Assembly (NCBI GenBank): GCA_963728155.1
Contig: CAVSJF010000017.1
Coordinates: 71,438 to 135,437, forward strand
Reading direction: 5' to 3'
DNA: 64,000 nt
From: JACVRW01 sp963728155
GTDB lineage: Bacteria; Actinomycetota; Thermoleophilia; Solirubrobacterales; Thermoleophilaceae
Shown: positions 9,338 to 17,930 of the stretch, piece by piece
Layout of the letters: each line of letters begins with the position of its first letter
Position numbering within the stretch: the stretch's first letter is position 1
Translations under genes and position numbers: made by a program
The notes under the pieces: generated by a model
What the model was told of the DNA's origin: nothing
Databases searched by the model: none
Seen by the model: the letters and a program-made list of their open reading frames with translations, nothing else

Positions 9338-10170
9338 AGCTTGGTCCCGATGCCCTCGTTGGTGAACAGCTCGAGCAGCAGCGAGTGGGGCTCGCGGCCG
9401 TCGACGATGTGCGCGTTTCCCACCCCGGATTCGAGCGCGTGGATGCACGCCTCGAGCTTGGGAAGCATGCCCCCGCCCACGCTGCCGAGGCGCTCGCGGA
9501 CCTCGGCGGCGGTGGCCTCGGAGATGCGCGTGGCGGGATCGGCGGGATCGGCGCGCCAGCCCTCGACGTCGGTCAGGAACACGATCTTGAACGCTCCGAG
9601 CGCCTCGGCCACCGCGGCCGCCGCGGCGTCGGCGTTGACGTTGTAGGAATTGCCGTCGGTGTCGGCGCCCACCGACGCGATCACCGGTATGTAGTCCTCG
9701 GCGATGTGCAGCAGCACACCGGCGTCGACGCGCTCGATCTGGCCCACGAATCCGATGTCCGTGTCGTTGGCCGCGAGCTGCTTGCTCACGGTGAACAGCA
9801 GACCGTCGTCGCCGCACAGCCCCACCGCGGGCTGCCCGTGGCGGTTGATGCGCAGAACGATGTCCTTGTTCTGCTTGCCCACCAGCACCATCTTGGCCAC
9901 CTCGACGGTGGCCTCGTCGGACACCCGCAGGCCCTCGACGAATTTCACCTCCATGCCCAGGCGCTCCATGTAGCGCGTGATGTCCGGCCCGCCCCCGTGC
10001 ACCACCACCGGGTTCATGCCCACGTACTTGAGCAGCACCACGTCGCGCGCGAACTCCTCCTTGAGCGCGGGGTCGGTCATCGCCGCGCCGCCGTACTTGA
10101 TCACCACCGTCCGCCCGTGGAACTCGCGGATGTAGGGCAGCGCCTCGAGGAGGGTGGCTACGTCTCTCAT
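9328..10170 (-). CDS. argB: Acetylglutamate kinase
   Basis: A 280-aa amino-acid-kinase-family protein performing the second step of arginine synthesis. Motifs are VIKYGGAAMTDPALKEEFA at the N-terminus with the ATP-contacting Lys, NPVVVHGGGPDITRYMERLG for substrate binding, NVNADAAAAAVAEALGA, and the C-terminal GGMLPKLEACIHALESGVG. An N-terminal helix (MRDVATLLEALPYIREFHG) resembles arginine-inhibited hexameric forms, so feedback control by arginine is plausible. Its start overlaps the argJ stop by four bases. Confidence 0.95.
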   Translation of the reverse strand: MRDVATLLEALPYIREFHGRTVVIKYGGAAMTDPALKEEFARDVVLLKYVGMNPVVVHGGGPDITRYMERLGMEVKFVEGLRVSDEATVEVAKMVLVGKQNKDIVLRINRHGQPAVGLCGDDGLLFTVSKQLAANDTDIGFVGQIERVDAGVLLHIAEDYIPVIASVGADTDGNSYNVNADAAAAAVAEALGAFKIVFLTDVEGWRADPADPATRISEATAAEVRERLGSVGGGMLPKLEACIHALESGVGNAHIVDGREPHSLLLELFTNEGIGTKLWP

Positions 10171-11384
10171 GTGCTGTAGGCGCTGTTGAAGTGCGCGTAC
10201 TCGGGGCTCAGGTCGCTGAAGAAGACCTCGGTCTCGCCACCCTCGCCGGGCATGGTGAGCGTGTACTCGACCTCGGATCCGCTGACCAACTCGGCGGGCG
10301 TGTCCGCCACCACGTCGCCCGCCGACACCACGAGGTGACCCTCGATCTCGAGGTCGGCCACGAACGGCTCGCCCGTCGGCCAGGCCGCGCCCGCGGCCTG
10401 CAGCAGGCGTCCGAAGTTGGGGTCGGCGCCGTGTAGCGCGGTCTTCACCAGCGGCGAGTTGGCGATGGAGCGCGCCACCGGCTCCACGGCGTCGGGCCGG
10501 CCGTTGACCACGATGCGGCCCACCCGCTTGGCGCCCTCGCCGTCGGCCACCATTCGCACCGCGAGCTGGCGCAGCGTCGCGTCGAGGGCCTCGCCGAGGC
10601 GCAGCTCATCGTCGCTCTCGGGCTCCACCGCCACGCCCGACGCGCCGTTGGCCATGGCCACGACCGTGTCGCTGGTGGACAGCTGCCCGTCCACCGAGAT
10701 GCGGTCGAACGAGCGCTTGACGCACACGCCGGTGAGCAGCTCGATCGTCTCAGGCTCCAGCACGGCGTCGGTCTGCACGAAGCAGAACATCGTGGCGAAG
10801 CGGGGCTGGAGCATGCTCGCGCCCTTGGCCTGGGCCGACAGGCGCACCGGCCCGCCCGAGAGGCCGACGTCCAGGCACACCCGCTTGGCCGCGCTGTCGG
10901 TGGTGAGGATCGCGTCGGAGAAGGTCTCCGCGTCGCCGGCGAGCTGCCCGCACGCCGCGCGTATGCCCTCGAGCACCGCGGCGCGCGGCAGCTCGAGACC
11001 GATCATGCCGGTCGAGGCCACGCCCACGAGGGAAGCCTCGAGGCCCAGCTCCTGCGCGGCGGCCGCCTGCATGGCCACGGCCGTCTCGAAGCCCCGCCGG
11101 CCGTCGCCCACGTTCGAGCAGCCGGAGTTCACGGCCAGGGCGCGGAGCCGGCCGAGCTCGGCCTCGCGCGTGACTGTCACGGGCGCGCCCACGCGGGCGT
11201 TGGTGGTGAAGCGGGCCGCGGACACCGTGTCCTCGGTGTCGGACACGAGCACGCCGACGTCGAGGCCCTTGGGCTTGATCCCCGCGGCGACGCCAGCGGC
11301 GCGAAAGCCGGCGGGCAGGGCGTGGGGCTCGAGCTCGCGGGCGTGCTTGGGCGCCTCGACCCAGCGCGAGCTGAAGAAGCTCAT
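10167..11384 (-). CDS. argJ: Bifunctional ornithine acetyltransferase / N-acetylglutamate synthase
   Basis: A 405-aa ArgJ that recycles the acetyl group from acetylornithine to glutamate. It has the self-cleavage site with the nucleophilic Thr in AKGASMLQPRFATMFCF. The alpha-chain motif is VNSGCSNVGDGRRGFETA, and VNGRPDAVEPVARSIANSPL is in the C-terminal part. The expected cleavage motif in ArgJ is (K)GxGM(I)xP-MATM; here it reads KGASMLQPRFATM, a slight variant. The stop of argC overlaps its ATG by four bases. Having argJ next to argC and argB suggests the acetyl-cycling pathway. Confidence 0.93.
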   Translation of the reverse strand: MSFFSSRWVEAPKHARELEPHALPAGFRAAGVAAGIKPKGLDVGVLVSDTEDTVSAARFTTNARVGAPVTVTREAELGRLRALAVNSGCSNVGDGRRGFETAVAMQAAAAQELGLEASLVGVASTGMIGLELPRAAVLEGIRAACGQLAGDAETFSDAILTTDSAAKRVCLDVGLSGGPVRLSAQAKGASMLQPRFATMFCFVQTDAVLEPETIELLTGVCVKRSFDRISVDGQLSTSDTVVAMANGASGVAVEPESDDELRLGEALDATLRQLAVRMVADGEGAKRVGRIVVNGRPDAVEPVARSIANSPLVKTALHGADPNFGRLLQAAGAAWPTGEPFVADLEIEGHLVVSAGDVVADTPAELVSGSEVEYTLTMPGEGGETEVFFSDLSPEYAHFNSAYST

Positions 11385-12358
11385 TCGAGGCCCTCGGTCT
11401 CGGGTAGCCCGAGCATGAGGTTGAGATCCTGGACCGCCTGCCCTGCCGCGCCCTTCCAGAGGTTGTCGATGGCGCAGAAGGCCAGTACGCGGTTGTTCAC
11501 CACCGCCACCTGCACGAGCGCGCGGTTGGTGTCGCGCACGAAGCGGGTGTGCGGAGGGCTGTCGATCACCTCAACGAAGGGCTCGCCGGCGTAGGCCGCC
11601 TCGTAGAGCGCGCGGGCCTCGTCGTGCCCGATCGGCTGGGAGGGGATGGCGTAGCAGCTGGCAAGAATGCCCTGGTCGATCGGCAACAGGTGGCACACGA
11701 AGCTGAAGTGCACGCCGGGCAGCTCCTGCTCGAGCTCGGCGGTGTGGCGGTGGCCCTCGACCTTGTAGGCGTTCACGTTGTCGGCCACCGACACGAAGTG
11801 GGTCTCCTCGGTGGCCTCGCGCCCGGCGCCGGACACGCCGGCCTTGATGTCAATGGCCGCCTCCTCGATCCGCCCCTTTAGCGGCAGCAGGGCGAGCAGC
11901 GCGGCGGTCGAGTTGCAGCCGGGGCCGGCCACCAGGTCGGCGCCCGCAATCTCCTCGCGGTGGGCCTCGGGCAGCCCGTAGACCGCTTCGGCGAGCAGCT
12001 CCGGGGCCTCGTGAGGCTGGTACCAGTGCTCGTAGCGCTCGCGGTCGAGGCGAAAGTCGGCCGACAGGTCGACCACCTTGAGGCCGCGCTCGCGCAGCGC
12101 TCTGACCGCGGGCGCGGCGGCGCGGTGGGGGTAGGCGACGAGCGCGCAGTCGGCCCGCTCGGCCACCGCGTCGGGGTCGAACTCCGCCATCTCGAGCGGC
12201 ACCCGGTAGGCCGGGTAGAGCTCGTCGTGGCGCCGACCCGCGTCGCTGCGGGCCGTGAGGGCGGTCAGCTCCAGCGACGGGTGGTCGCGGCAGATGCGCG
12301 CGCAGACCGCGCCGCCGAAGCCCGCAGCGCCCACCACGGCCACCCGGTGCTCAGGCAC
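11381..12358 (-). CDS. argC: N-acetyl-gamma-glutamyl-phosphate reductase
   Basis: A 325-aa NADPH-dependent reductase. The N-terminal Rossmann motif is VAVVGAAGFGGAVCARI. The catalytic Cys is in VAGPGCNSTAALLALLP, and the conserved KAGVSGAGREATEETHF and HRHTAELEQEL segments follow. The GTG at 12358 is chosen because it gives PEHRVAVVGA directly before the dinucleotide motif and overlaps the pheT stop (GTGCCTGA), consistent with coupling. A longer frame extends into pheT but is antiparallel to nothing sensible. Confidence 0.93.
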   Translation of the reverse strand: MPEHRVAVVGAAGFGGAVCARICRDHPSLELTALTARSDAGRRHDELYPAYRVPLEMAEFDPDAVAERADCALVAYPHRAAAPAVRALRERGLKVVDLSADFRLDRERYEHWYQPHEAPELLAEAVYGLPEAHREEIAGADLVAGPGCNSTAALLALLPLKGRIEEAAIDIKAGVSGAGREATEETHFVSVADNVNAYKVEGHRHTAELEQELPGVHFSFVCHLLPIDQGILASCYAIPSQPIGHDEARALYEAAYAGEPFVEVIDSPPHTRFVRDTNRALVQVAVVNNRVLAFCAIDNLWKGAAGQAVQDLNLMLGLPETEGLE

Positions 12359-14767
12359 GAAGCTGTCCCCCCAGCTCGCGCCAGCTCGCGCTCGATCGCG
12401 CCGCGGCGCTCGGTTACCTCGTCGTCGGTGAGGGTGCGATCCGGCGCGCGGAACTCGAGCCGCACGGCGAGCGACTTGTGCCCCTCCCCCACCTGCGCGC
12501 CGCGGTAGAGGTCGAACAGCTCGGCGCTCTGGAGCAGCGGGCCGCCGCCGGCACGGACCGCCGCCACCACCCGCGCCGCGGGCAGCTCCTCGGCCACCAC
12601 CACCGCGATGTCCTGGAGCACGGAGGGAAAGCTCGTGACGTCGCTGTAGGCGGCGGGGCCGCCGGCCGAAGACCCGGCCACGGCGTCGAAGTCGAGCTCG
12701 AAGGCCGCCACGGAACCGGACAGATCCCACCCGCGCGCAACCAGCGGATGAAGCTCGCCGAGCCAGCCGATCTCCCGGTCGCCCCCGATCATGATCGACG
12801 CCGCGCGACCCGGGTGCAGGAACGGGCGCCCGCCCTCCTCCGCCTGCCACGACTGACCCGCCGCCTCGAACAGTCCCTCAACCAGCGCGCGGGCCGCGAA
12901 GAAGTCAGCCGGGCGCGTCTCGCTGCGCCAGCCGCCGGGAGCGGCGCGGGTCATGAGCATCCCGATGTGGTGGGGCTCACGCGCCGGGCAGCCCTCCCCG
13001 CGGCTGCGCCCCGCCCGACGCGTCGAGCGGCTCGGCGGGGTGGTAGACGTGTGCGGACTCGAACAGGGCCAGTTGAGGGCGGCCGTGCGCCGTGTTGTGT
13101 CGCGCGGCATCGAGCAGCCCGGGGAGCAGGAGCGGGCGCATAACCGAGCCGTCCTCGGACAGCGGGTTCTCGAGGCGCAGCACGGGCACGTCGCCCAGGC
13201 GCAGCCGCTCGAGCACCGCCGGCGAGGTGAAGCTGTAGGAGATGCACTCGTCGAGCCCGCGGTCGCGCAGCTGGTCCTCGACGCGCCGACGCAAGGGCTG
13301 GCTGCCGGTCAGGCGGCCGATGGCTCCCTTGCGCGCCGGCAGGGTGGTCGGCAGCTCGTCGAGGCCGTGAATGCGCGCCACCTCCTCAATCAGGTCGGCC
13401 TCGCGCTGAACGTCGCTGTCGCGCCAGGGCGGCACCGACCAGCCTTCGTCGGTGTGCGTGAAGCCCAGCCGCTGGAGGATCGGCTCGGGCTCGATGTCGG
13501 CGCCGAGCAGCTTGGCGATGCGGTCGCGGCGCAGGGCAACGACGCGGGCGGAGCCGGCTCGGGGTAGACGTCGACGGTGCCGGGCGCCATGCGCGCGCCG
13601 CACAGCTCGACCATCAACCGCGCGGCCAGGCGCTGGGCCGCGATCGCCTGCTCGGGATGCAGCTGCTTCTCAAAGCGCGCCGAGGCCTCGGTGCGTAGGC
13701 CGAGAGCCTTCGAGGTGCGCATGATGTTCGGCCCCACCCAGGTGGCGGCCTCCATCAGCACCCGCGTGGTCTTCTCCGACACCTCGGAGATCTGACCGCC
13801 CATGATGCCGGCGATGCCCGTGGGGCCCTCGCCGTCGCACACCAGGGCGACCTCGGAGCTGAAGGTGCGCTCCACATCGTCGAGCGTGGTCATGGTCTCG
13901 CCATCCCGGGCGCGGCGCACGTCGATGCGCCCTCCGCGCACCTCGTCGAGGTCGAAGGCGTGCAGCGCCTGGGCGGTGCAGAGCATCACGTAGTTGGTGA
14001 TGTCGACCACGTTGGAGATGGGCCGCTGGCCCGCGGCCATCAAACGCTGCTTGAGCCACAGCGGGGATGGGGCGATGGTCACGTTCTCGTACACGCGCGC
14101 GGTGAACCGCAGGCATACCTCGGGGTCGATCTCGATGGCGATGTGGTCGCCGGCGTGATCGTCGCCGCTCGGCTGCGCGTCGGCGGCGGTGGGATCCTCG
14201 GCGAGCGGCGCCGCGGTGACCGCGTGCAGGTCGCGCGCCACGCCGTACACGCCCATGGTGTCCGGGCGGTTGGGGGTGATCTCGAGCTCGAGCACCTCGT
14301 CGCATATGGGCAGGTGCTCGGACAGCGGGGCGCCGAGCGGGAGCTCGCCGGCCAGCACCATGATCCCGTCGTGGTCCTCGCCGATACCCACCTCGTCCTC
14401 GGCCAGGATCATCCCCGCGGAGCGCACGCCGCGTAGCTCGGCCTCGCCTAGCGTGCTGCCGTCGGGCATGACCGCGCCGGGCAGGGCCACGGCCACGGTC
14501 TGGCCGGCGGCCACGTTGGGCGCGCCGCACACGATGGTCTGGGGCTCCTCGTTGCCCACGTCGACACGGCAGACGCTGAGGCGGTCGGCGTTCGGATGGC
14601 GCTCGGACTCGAGCACCCGGCCCACCACGAACGCCGGCAGGATCGCCCACGCCCACGCGGTGCAGGCGCTCGAGCTTCACCCCCGCCATCGTCAGGGCGT
14701 CGGCCATGTCCTGGGCGCTCAGCCCGGGGTCGCAGTAGGAGCGCAGCCAGGAGGCGGGGACCCTCAC
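12351..14767 (-). CDS. pheT: Phenylalanyl-tRNA synthetase beta subunit (several frameshifts)
   Basis: The beta chain of the alpha2-beta2 enzyme. It starts VRVPASWLRSYCDPGLSAQD (GTG 14767). The EMAP/tRNA-binding-like domain reads VLESERHPNADRLSVCRVDV. The B3/B4 editing domain, B5 (LGADIEPEPILQRLGFTHT), the class II-like core (READLIEEVARIHGLDELPT) and the C-terminal anticodon-like FDX-ACB domain (SDVTSFPSVLQDIAVVV) all appear in order. Frame changes fall near 14640, 13560-13600, 13000 and 12380. Only the last lets it end with ELGGQLRA and a TGA overlapping argC. Because the gene is essential, these are almost certainly sequence errors. Confidence 0.92.
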
Positions 14768-15822
14768 GCGCCCGCTCCGAACTGCTCCAGCAGGCGCAGG
14801 TCGTTGTCGAAGAGCATGCGCAGGTCGGGGACCTCGTAGACGATGCTGGCAATGCGCTCGATGCCCATGCCCCAGGCGAAGCCCTGCACACGCTCCTTGT
14901 CGTAGCCGCCGGCCACCACGTAGTCGAGCACGTTGGGGTCGACCATCCCGGAGCCGAGGATCTCGATCCACGCCTCGCCCTTGCAGGTGAAGCAGCGCTG
15001 GGAGCCCTCGAAGCCGGTGCCGTGGCAGCGAAAGCAGGACACGTCGACCTCGACGCTCGGCTCGGTGAACGGGAAGTAGCCCGGACGCAGCCGCACCTCG
15101 GTCTCCTCGCCGAACATCTGGCGCGCGAACGAGAGCAGCACGCCCCGTAGATCGGCGAGCGTGATGTCCTCGTCGATGGCCAGGCCCTCGAGCTGGTGGA
15201 ACATGGGCACGTGGGTGGCGTCCGGGGTGTCGGGCCGGTAGACGCGGCCGGGCACGACCACGTAGATGGGCGGCTCCTGCTCCTCCATCGCGCGGATCTG
15301 CATCGGCGAGGTGTGGGTGCGCAGCAGCACGTGCTCGGCGAAGTAGAAGGTGTCTCCCGGGAGCCGCGCGGGGTGCTCGGGCGGATGGTTGAGGGCAGTG
15401 AAGTTGTAGTACTCGTACTCGATCTCCGGGCCCTCGAGCACGGCGAAACCGAGGCCGATGCACACGTCCTCCATGCGCCGGCGGATCTGGGAAACGAGAT
15501 GCAGGTGTCCGGCGGGCTGGGGCGGATCGCCGGGCAGCGTCACGTCCACGCGGTCGCGGGCAAGGCGCTCATCGAGCTCCGCGGTCTCCAGCTCGGCCGT
15601 GCGGCGCTCGAGCAGGCTCTCGAGCGCCTGGCGCACCTGGTTGGCCTGCTTTCCCACCGGCCCGCGCTGCTCGGGGGGAAGGTCGCCGATCGAGCGCAGC
15701 GTGGATGTGAGCTCGGAGCGGCGGCCCAGGTAACGCACCCGCAGCTCCTCGAGCTCGGCGGCCGAGCCCGCTGAGTCGATCGCGGCCTCGGCCTCGGTCT
15801 GCAGCTGCTCGAGCTCAGGCAT
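14764..15822 (-). CDS. pheS: Phenylalanyl-tRNA synthetase alpha subunit
   Basis: A 352-aa class II synthetase subunit, intact. An N-terminal coiled coil (about residues 1-90; MPELEQLQTEAEAAIDSAGS) binds tRNA-Phe. The catalytic core shows motif 2 (MFHQLEGLAIDEDITLADLR) and motif 3 (WGMGIERIASIVYEVPDLRM). The Phe pocket segment FPFTEPSVEVDVSC and a C-x2-C pair within CFRCHGTGF, with a second CFTC, suggest a small zinc site found in some bacterial PheS. The TGA overlaps the pheT GTG by four bases. Confidence 0.95.
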   Translation of the reverse strand: MPELEQLQTEAEAAIDSAGSAAELEELRVRYLGRRSELTSTLRSIGDLPPEQRGPVGKQANQVRQALESLLERRTAELETAELDERLARDRVDVTLPGDPPQPAGHLHLVSQIRRRMEDVCIGLGFAVLEGPEIEYEYYNFTALNHPPEHPARLPGDTFYFAEHVLLRTHTSPMQIRAMEEQEPPIYVVVPGRVYRPDTPDATHVPMFHQLEGLAIDEDITLADLRGVLLSFARQMFGEETEVRLRPGYFPFTEPSVEVDVSCFRCHGTGFEGSQRCFTCKGEAWIEILGSGMVDPNVLDYVVAGGYDKERVQGFAWGMGIERIASIVYEVPDLRMLFDNDLRLLEQFGAGA

Positions 15823-16497
15823 CGGCGGGCAATCCTATGGGCCGTTTCGTAGAGGGCGACGGTGGCCGCCATGGCCACGTTGAGCGAGTCGCCGCGGACC
15901 TCGATCCTCACGCTGTCGCGCCTCCAGCTCGGGAGGCAGGCCGGCCCGCTCGGCACCCAGGCAGAGCACGAGCGGCGTCTCGAGGTCGGCCTCGCGCAGG
16001 GTGCGCGAGCCGTGTGAGCTGAGCGCGAGCTTGTGCCCGTCGAGACCGGCCAGGCCGCGCATGCGCGGGCGGCCGCGCGAAGAGCGAGCCCATGCTGGCC
16101 CGCACCGCAATCGGAGAGAAGGGATCGGCGCATCCGGGGCCCAGGATCACCGGGCCGTCGGCCAGCGCGTGCGCCGAGCGGATGATGGTCCCGACGTTGC
16201 CCGGATCGCGCACGCCGTGCAGCCACACGCTCAGGTCGCCCCCGGGCTGCGGCCCAGCGCCGCTCGTACACGCCGATCACCCGGGTGCCCGAGCCTAGGG
16301 CGCTGACCGCGCCGAGCAGCTCGGCCTCCACGTCCACCTCGGCGCGCAGCACGAACTCGGGTGGGCCAATCCGCGCGCTCGGCCGCCCGCACCAGATCCT
16401 CGCCCTCGGCCGCGAACAGGCCGAGCTTCTCGCGCCAGCGCTTGTCGCGCAGCTTGCGGATCGTCTTGAGCTTCTGGTTGTCGGGTGAGCGGATCAC
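15815..16497 (-). CDS. TrmH/SpoU-family RNA 2'-O-ribose methyltransferase (several frameshifts)
   Basis: A SPOUT-superfamily rRNA/tRNA methyltransferase reconstructed from four frames. The substrate-binding start is IRSPDNQKLKTIRKLRDKRW, followed by FVLRAEVDVEAELLGAVSAL. The catalytic motif 1 reads RDPGNVGTIIRSAHALADG. Motif 2 is LCLGAERAGLPPELEAR, and motif 3 is IEVRGDSLNVAMAATVALYE. Frame changes lie near 16360, 16235, 16095 and 15915. The likely stop is a TGA overlapping the pheS ATG. It lies directly behind the rplT terminator, as trmH-type genes commonly do between rplT and pheS. Confidence 0.85.
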
Positions 16498-16505
16498 GTG
16501 TGGAG

Positions 16506-16537
16506 GAAACAAAAAGGGCGCCTCGTACGAGACGCCC
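16506..16537 (-). terminator. Rho-independent terminator after rplT
   Basis: Read on the minus strand, a GC-rich hairpin (GGGCGTCTC / GAGGCGCCC around a GTAC loop, 16516-16537) is followed by five T residues and then GTTT. It sits 28 bases beyond the rplT stop and just before the trmH-like start. It should end the infC-rpmI-rplT transcript and set apart the downstream trmH-pheST-arg run. Confidence 0.75.
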
Positions 16538-16564
16538 GGGAGAGTTGGTTTCCGTGGTTGCCGA

Positions 16565-16924
16565 TTAAGCGGCCACGGCCTCCCGGGCTTTGTCGGCAAA
16601 ACGTCGAAACGTCTCTGGGTCGCGCACGGCGATGTCGGCCAGCACCTTGCGGTCGACCTCGATGCCGGCCTCCTTGAGGCCGTGCATGAACTGGCTGTAG
16701 GTGAGGCCCTCCTGGCGCGCCGCGGCGTTGATGCGCACGATCCACAGCCGCCGGAAGTCGCGCTTCTTGTTGCGCCGGTCGCGGTAGGCGTAGGAGTCGG
16801 CCTTGAGCAGGGCCTCCTTGGCCCGCTTGTAGCTCTTGGAGGACTGCCCGCGGTAGCCCTTGGCCCGCGCGAGCGTCTCACGGCGCTTCTTGCGCGCGTG
16901 TACGGACCGCTTGACCCGGCTCAC
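16565..16924 (-). CDS. rplT: 50S ribosomal protein L20
   Basis: A 119-aa L20 of normal length. The basic N-terminal extension that threads into 23S rRNA (MSRVKRSVHARKKRRETLAR) is followed by the globular part (LWIVRINAAARQEGLTYSQF). L20 is needed early in large-subunit assembly and in other bacteria represses its own operon. The ATG overlaps the rpmI stop by four bases. The gene is intact and ends before a clear terminator. Confidence 0.97.
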   Translation of the reverse strand: MSRVKRSVHARKKRRETLARAKGYRGQSSKSYKRAKEALLKADSYAYRDRRNKKRDFRRLWIVRINAAARQEGLTYSQFMHGLKEAGIEVDRKVLADIAVRDPETFRRFADKAREAVAA

Positions 16925-17115
16925 TTGTGCAACAGCCTTTCGACCCGGGGTGCGTCGGCCTTCGACACCTCTACCGGCCGGCCCAGGTGACGCTTGCGCT
17001 TGGCGCTCTTCTTACCCAGGATGTGGGACGTGAAGGAGTGCCGCGCGCGCAGCTTGCCCGTGGCAGTCTTGCGGAAGCGCTTCTTGGAACCGGAGTGGGA
17101 CTTCATCTTCGGCAT
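16921..17115 (-). CDS. rpmI: 50S ribosomal protein L35
   Basis: A 64-aa basic protein with the hallmark start MPKMKSHSGSKKRFRKTATG and the conserved RHSFTSHILGKKSAKRKRHL segment. It lies between infC and rplT, the classic order. Length and sequence are standard for L35. Confidence 0.97.
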   Translation of the reverse strand: MPKMKSHSGSKKRFRKTATGKLRARHSFTSHILGKKSAKRKRHLGRPVEVSKADAPRVERLLHK

Positions 17116-17166
17116 GCGACGGTCTATTGAAGCAGACGCCCGCGCGACGATCGGCCGCTGCGGGCT

Positions 17167-17865
17167 CTAGGAGGCGTCGGCGGCGCGGGCCTCGGCGGGG
17201 GCCGGAGCAGGAGCCTCGGCCGGAGGCGGAGCCTCGGTGGGCGCCGGTGCGTCGACGGCGGCGGGCGCCGCGTTGTTCGACGGGGCGGGAGCGTCACCGT
17301 CCGTCTCCTCCTGCGCCTTGCGCTTGGCCGGCGCCAGCAGCATGGTCATGTTGCGCCCGTCCTGCTGGGGATGCTGCTCGATGGTGCCGAGATCGGCCAC
17401 GTCCTCCGCCAGGCGCATGAGCAACATCTCCCCGCGCTCGGGATGGGTCTGCTCTCGGCCGCGGAACATGATCGTCACCTTCACGCGGTCGTCGCCCTTC
17501 AGGAAGCGGACCACGTGGTTCTTCTTGGTCTCGTAGTCGTTGGTGGCGATCTTCGGCCGCAGCTTGATCTCGCGGACGTTCACCTGCTTCTGGTGGCGCC
17601 GGGCGGCCTTGGCCTTCTGCTCCTGCTCGTACTTGTACTTCGAGTAGTCGAGCACGCGGCAGACCGGCGGGCGGCTGTCCGCGGCTACCTCGACCAGGTC
17701 GAGATCGCGTTCCTGCGCGTAGCGAAGCGCCTGGGCGGTGTCCACGACACCGACCTGATTTCCGTCGTCACCGATGAGGCGGACCTGCGGCACGCGGATC
17801 CGCTCGTTGATCCGGGTCTCGTCGCGCTCGGGTGGGCGCCGATCGAACTTACGGGGGATCGGCAC
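17167..17865 (-). CDS. infC: Translation initiation factor IF-3 with Ala/Pro-rich tail
   Basis: IF-3 binds the 30S subunit and discriminates initiator tRNA and start codons. The N-domain starts NERIRVPQVRLIGDDGNQVG, the linker contains DYSKYKYEQEQKAKAARR, and the C-domain has EIKLRPKIATNDYETKKNHV ending at QHPQQDGRNMTMLLAP. The core ends near residue 172. A further 60 residues, almost entirely Ala, Pro, Glu and Asp, form a low-complexity tail absent from most IF-3 proteins. The GTG at 17865 is the start used; IF-3 genes often use rare starts, so a different one is possible. Confidence 0.94.
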   Translation of the reverse strand: MPIPRKFDRRPPERDETRINERIRVPQVRLIGDDGNQVGVVDTAQALRYAQERDLDLVEVAADSRPPVCRVLDYSKYKYEQEQKAKAARRHQKQVNVREIKLRPKIATNDYETKKNHVVRFLKGDDRVKVTIMFRGREQTHPERGEMLLMRLAEDVADLGTIEQHPQQDGRNMTMLLAPAKRKAQEETDGDAPAPSNNAAPAAVDAPAPTEAPPPAEAPAPAPAEARAADAS

Positions 17866-17930
17866 TAGGTGTGGCTGGGGCGGGCTATCAAAGCTCGCGG
17901 ATGCGGGGGTACGTCATTCGTGTCACGAGT

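Noticed and set aside
9385..10179. 264-codon plus-strand frame opposite argB
   Set aside because: Antisense to a complete, well-conserved acetylglutamate kinase; His/Val-rich composition typical of antisense GC-rich frames.
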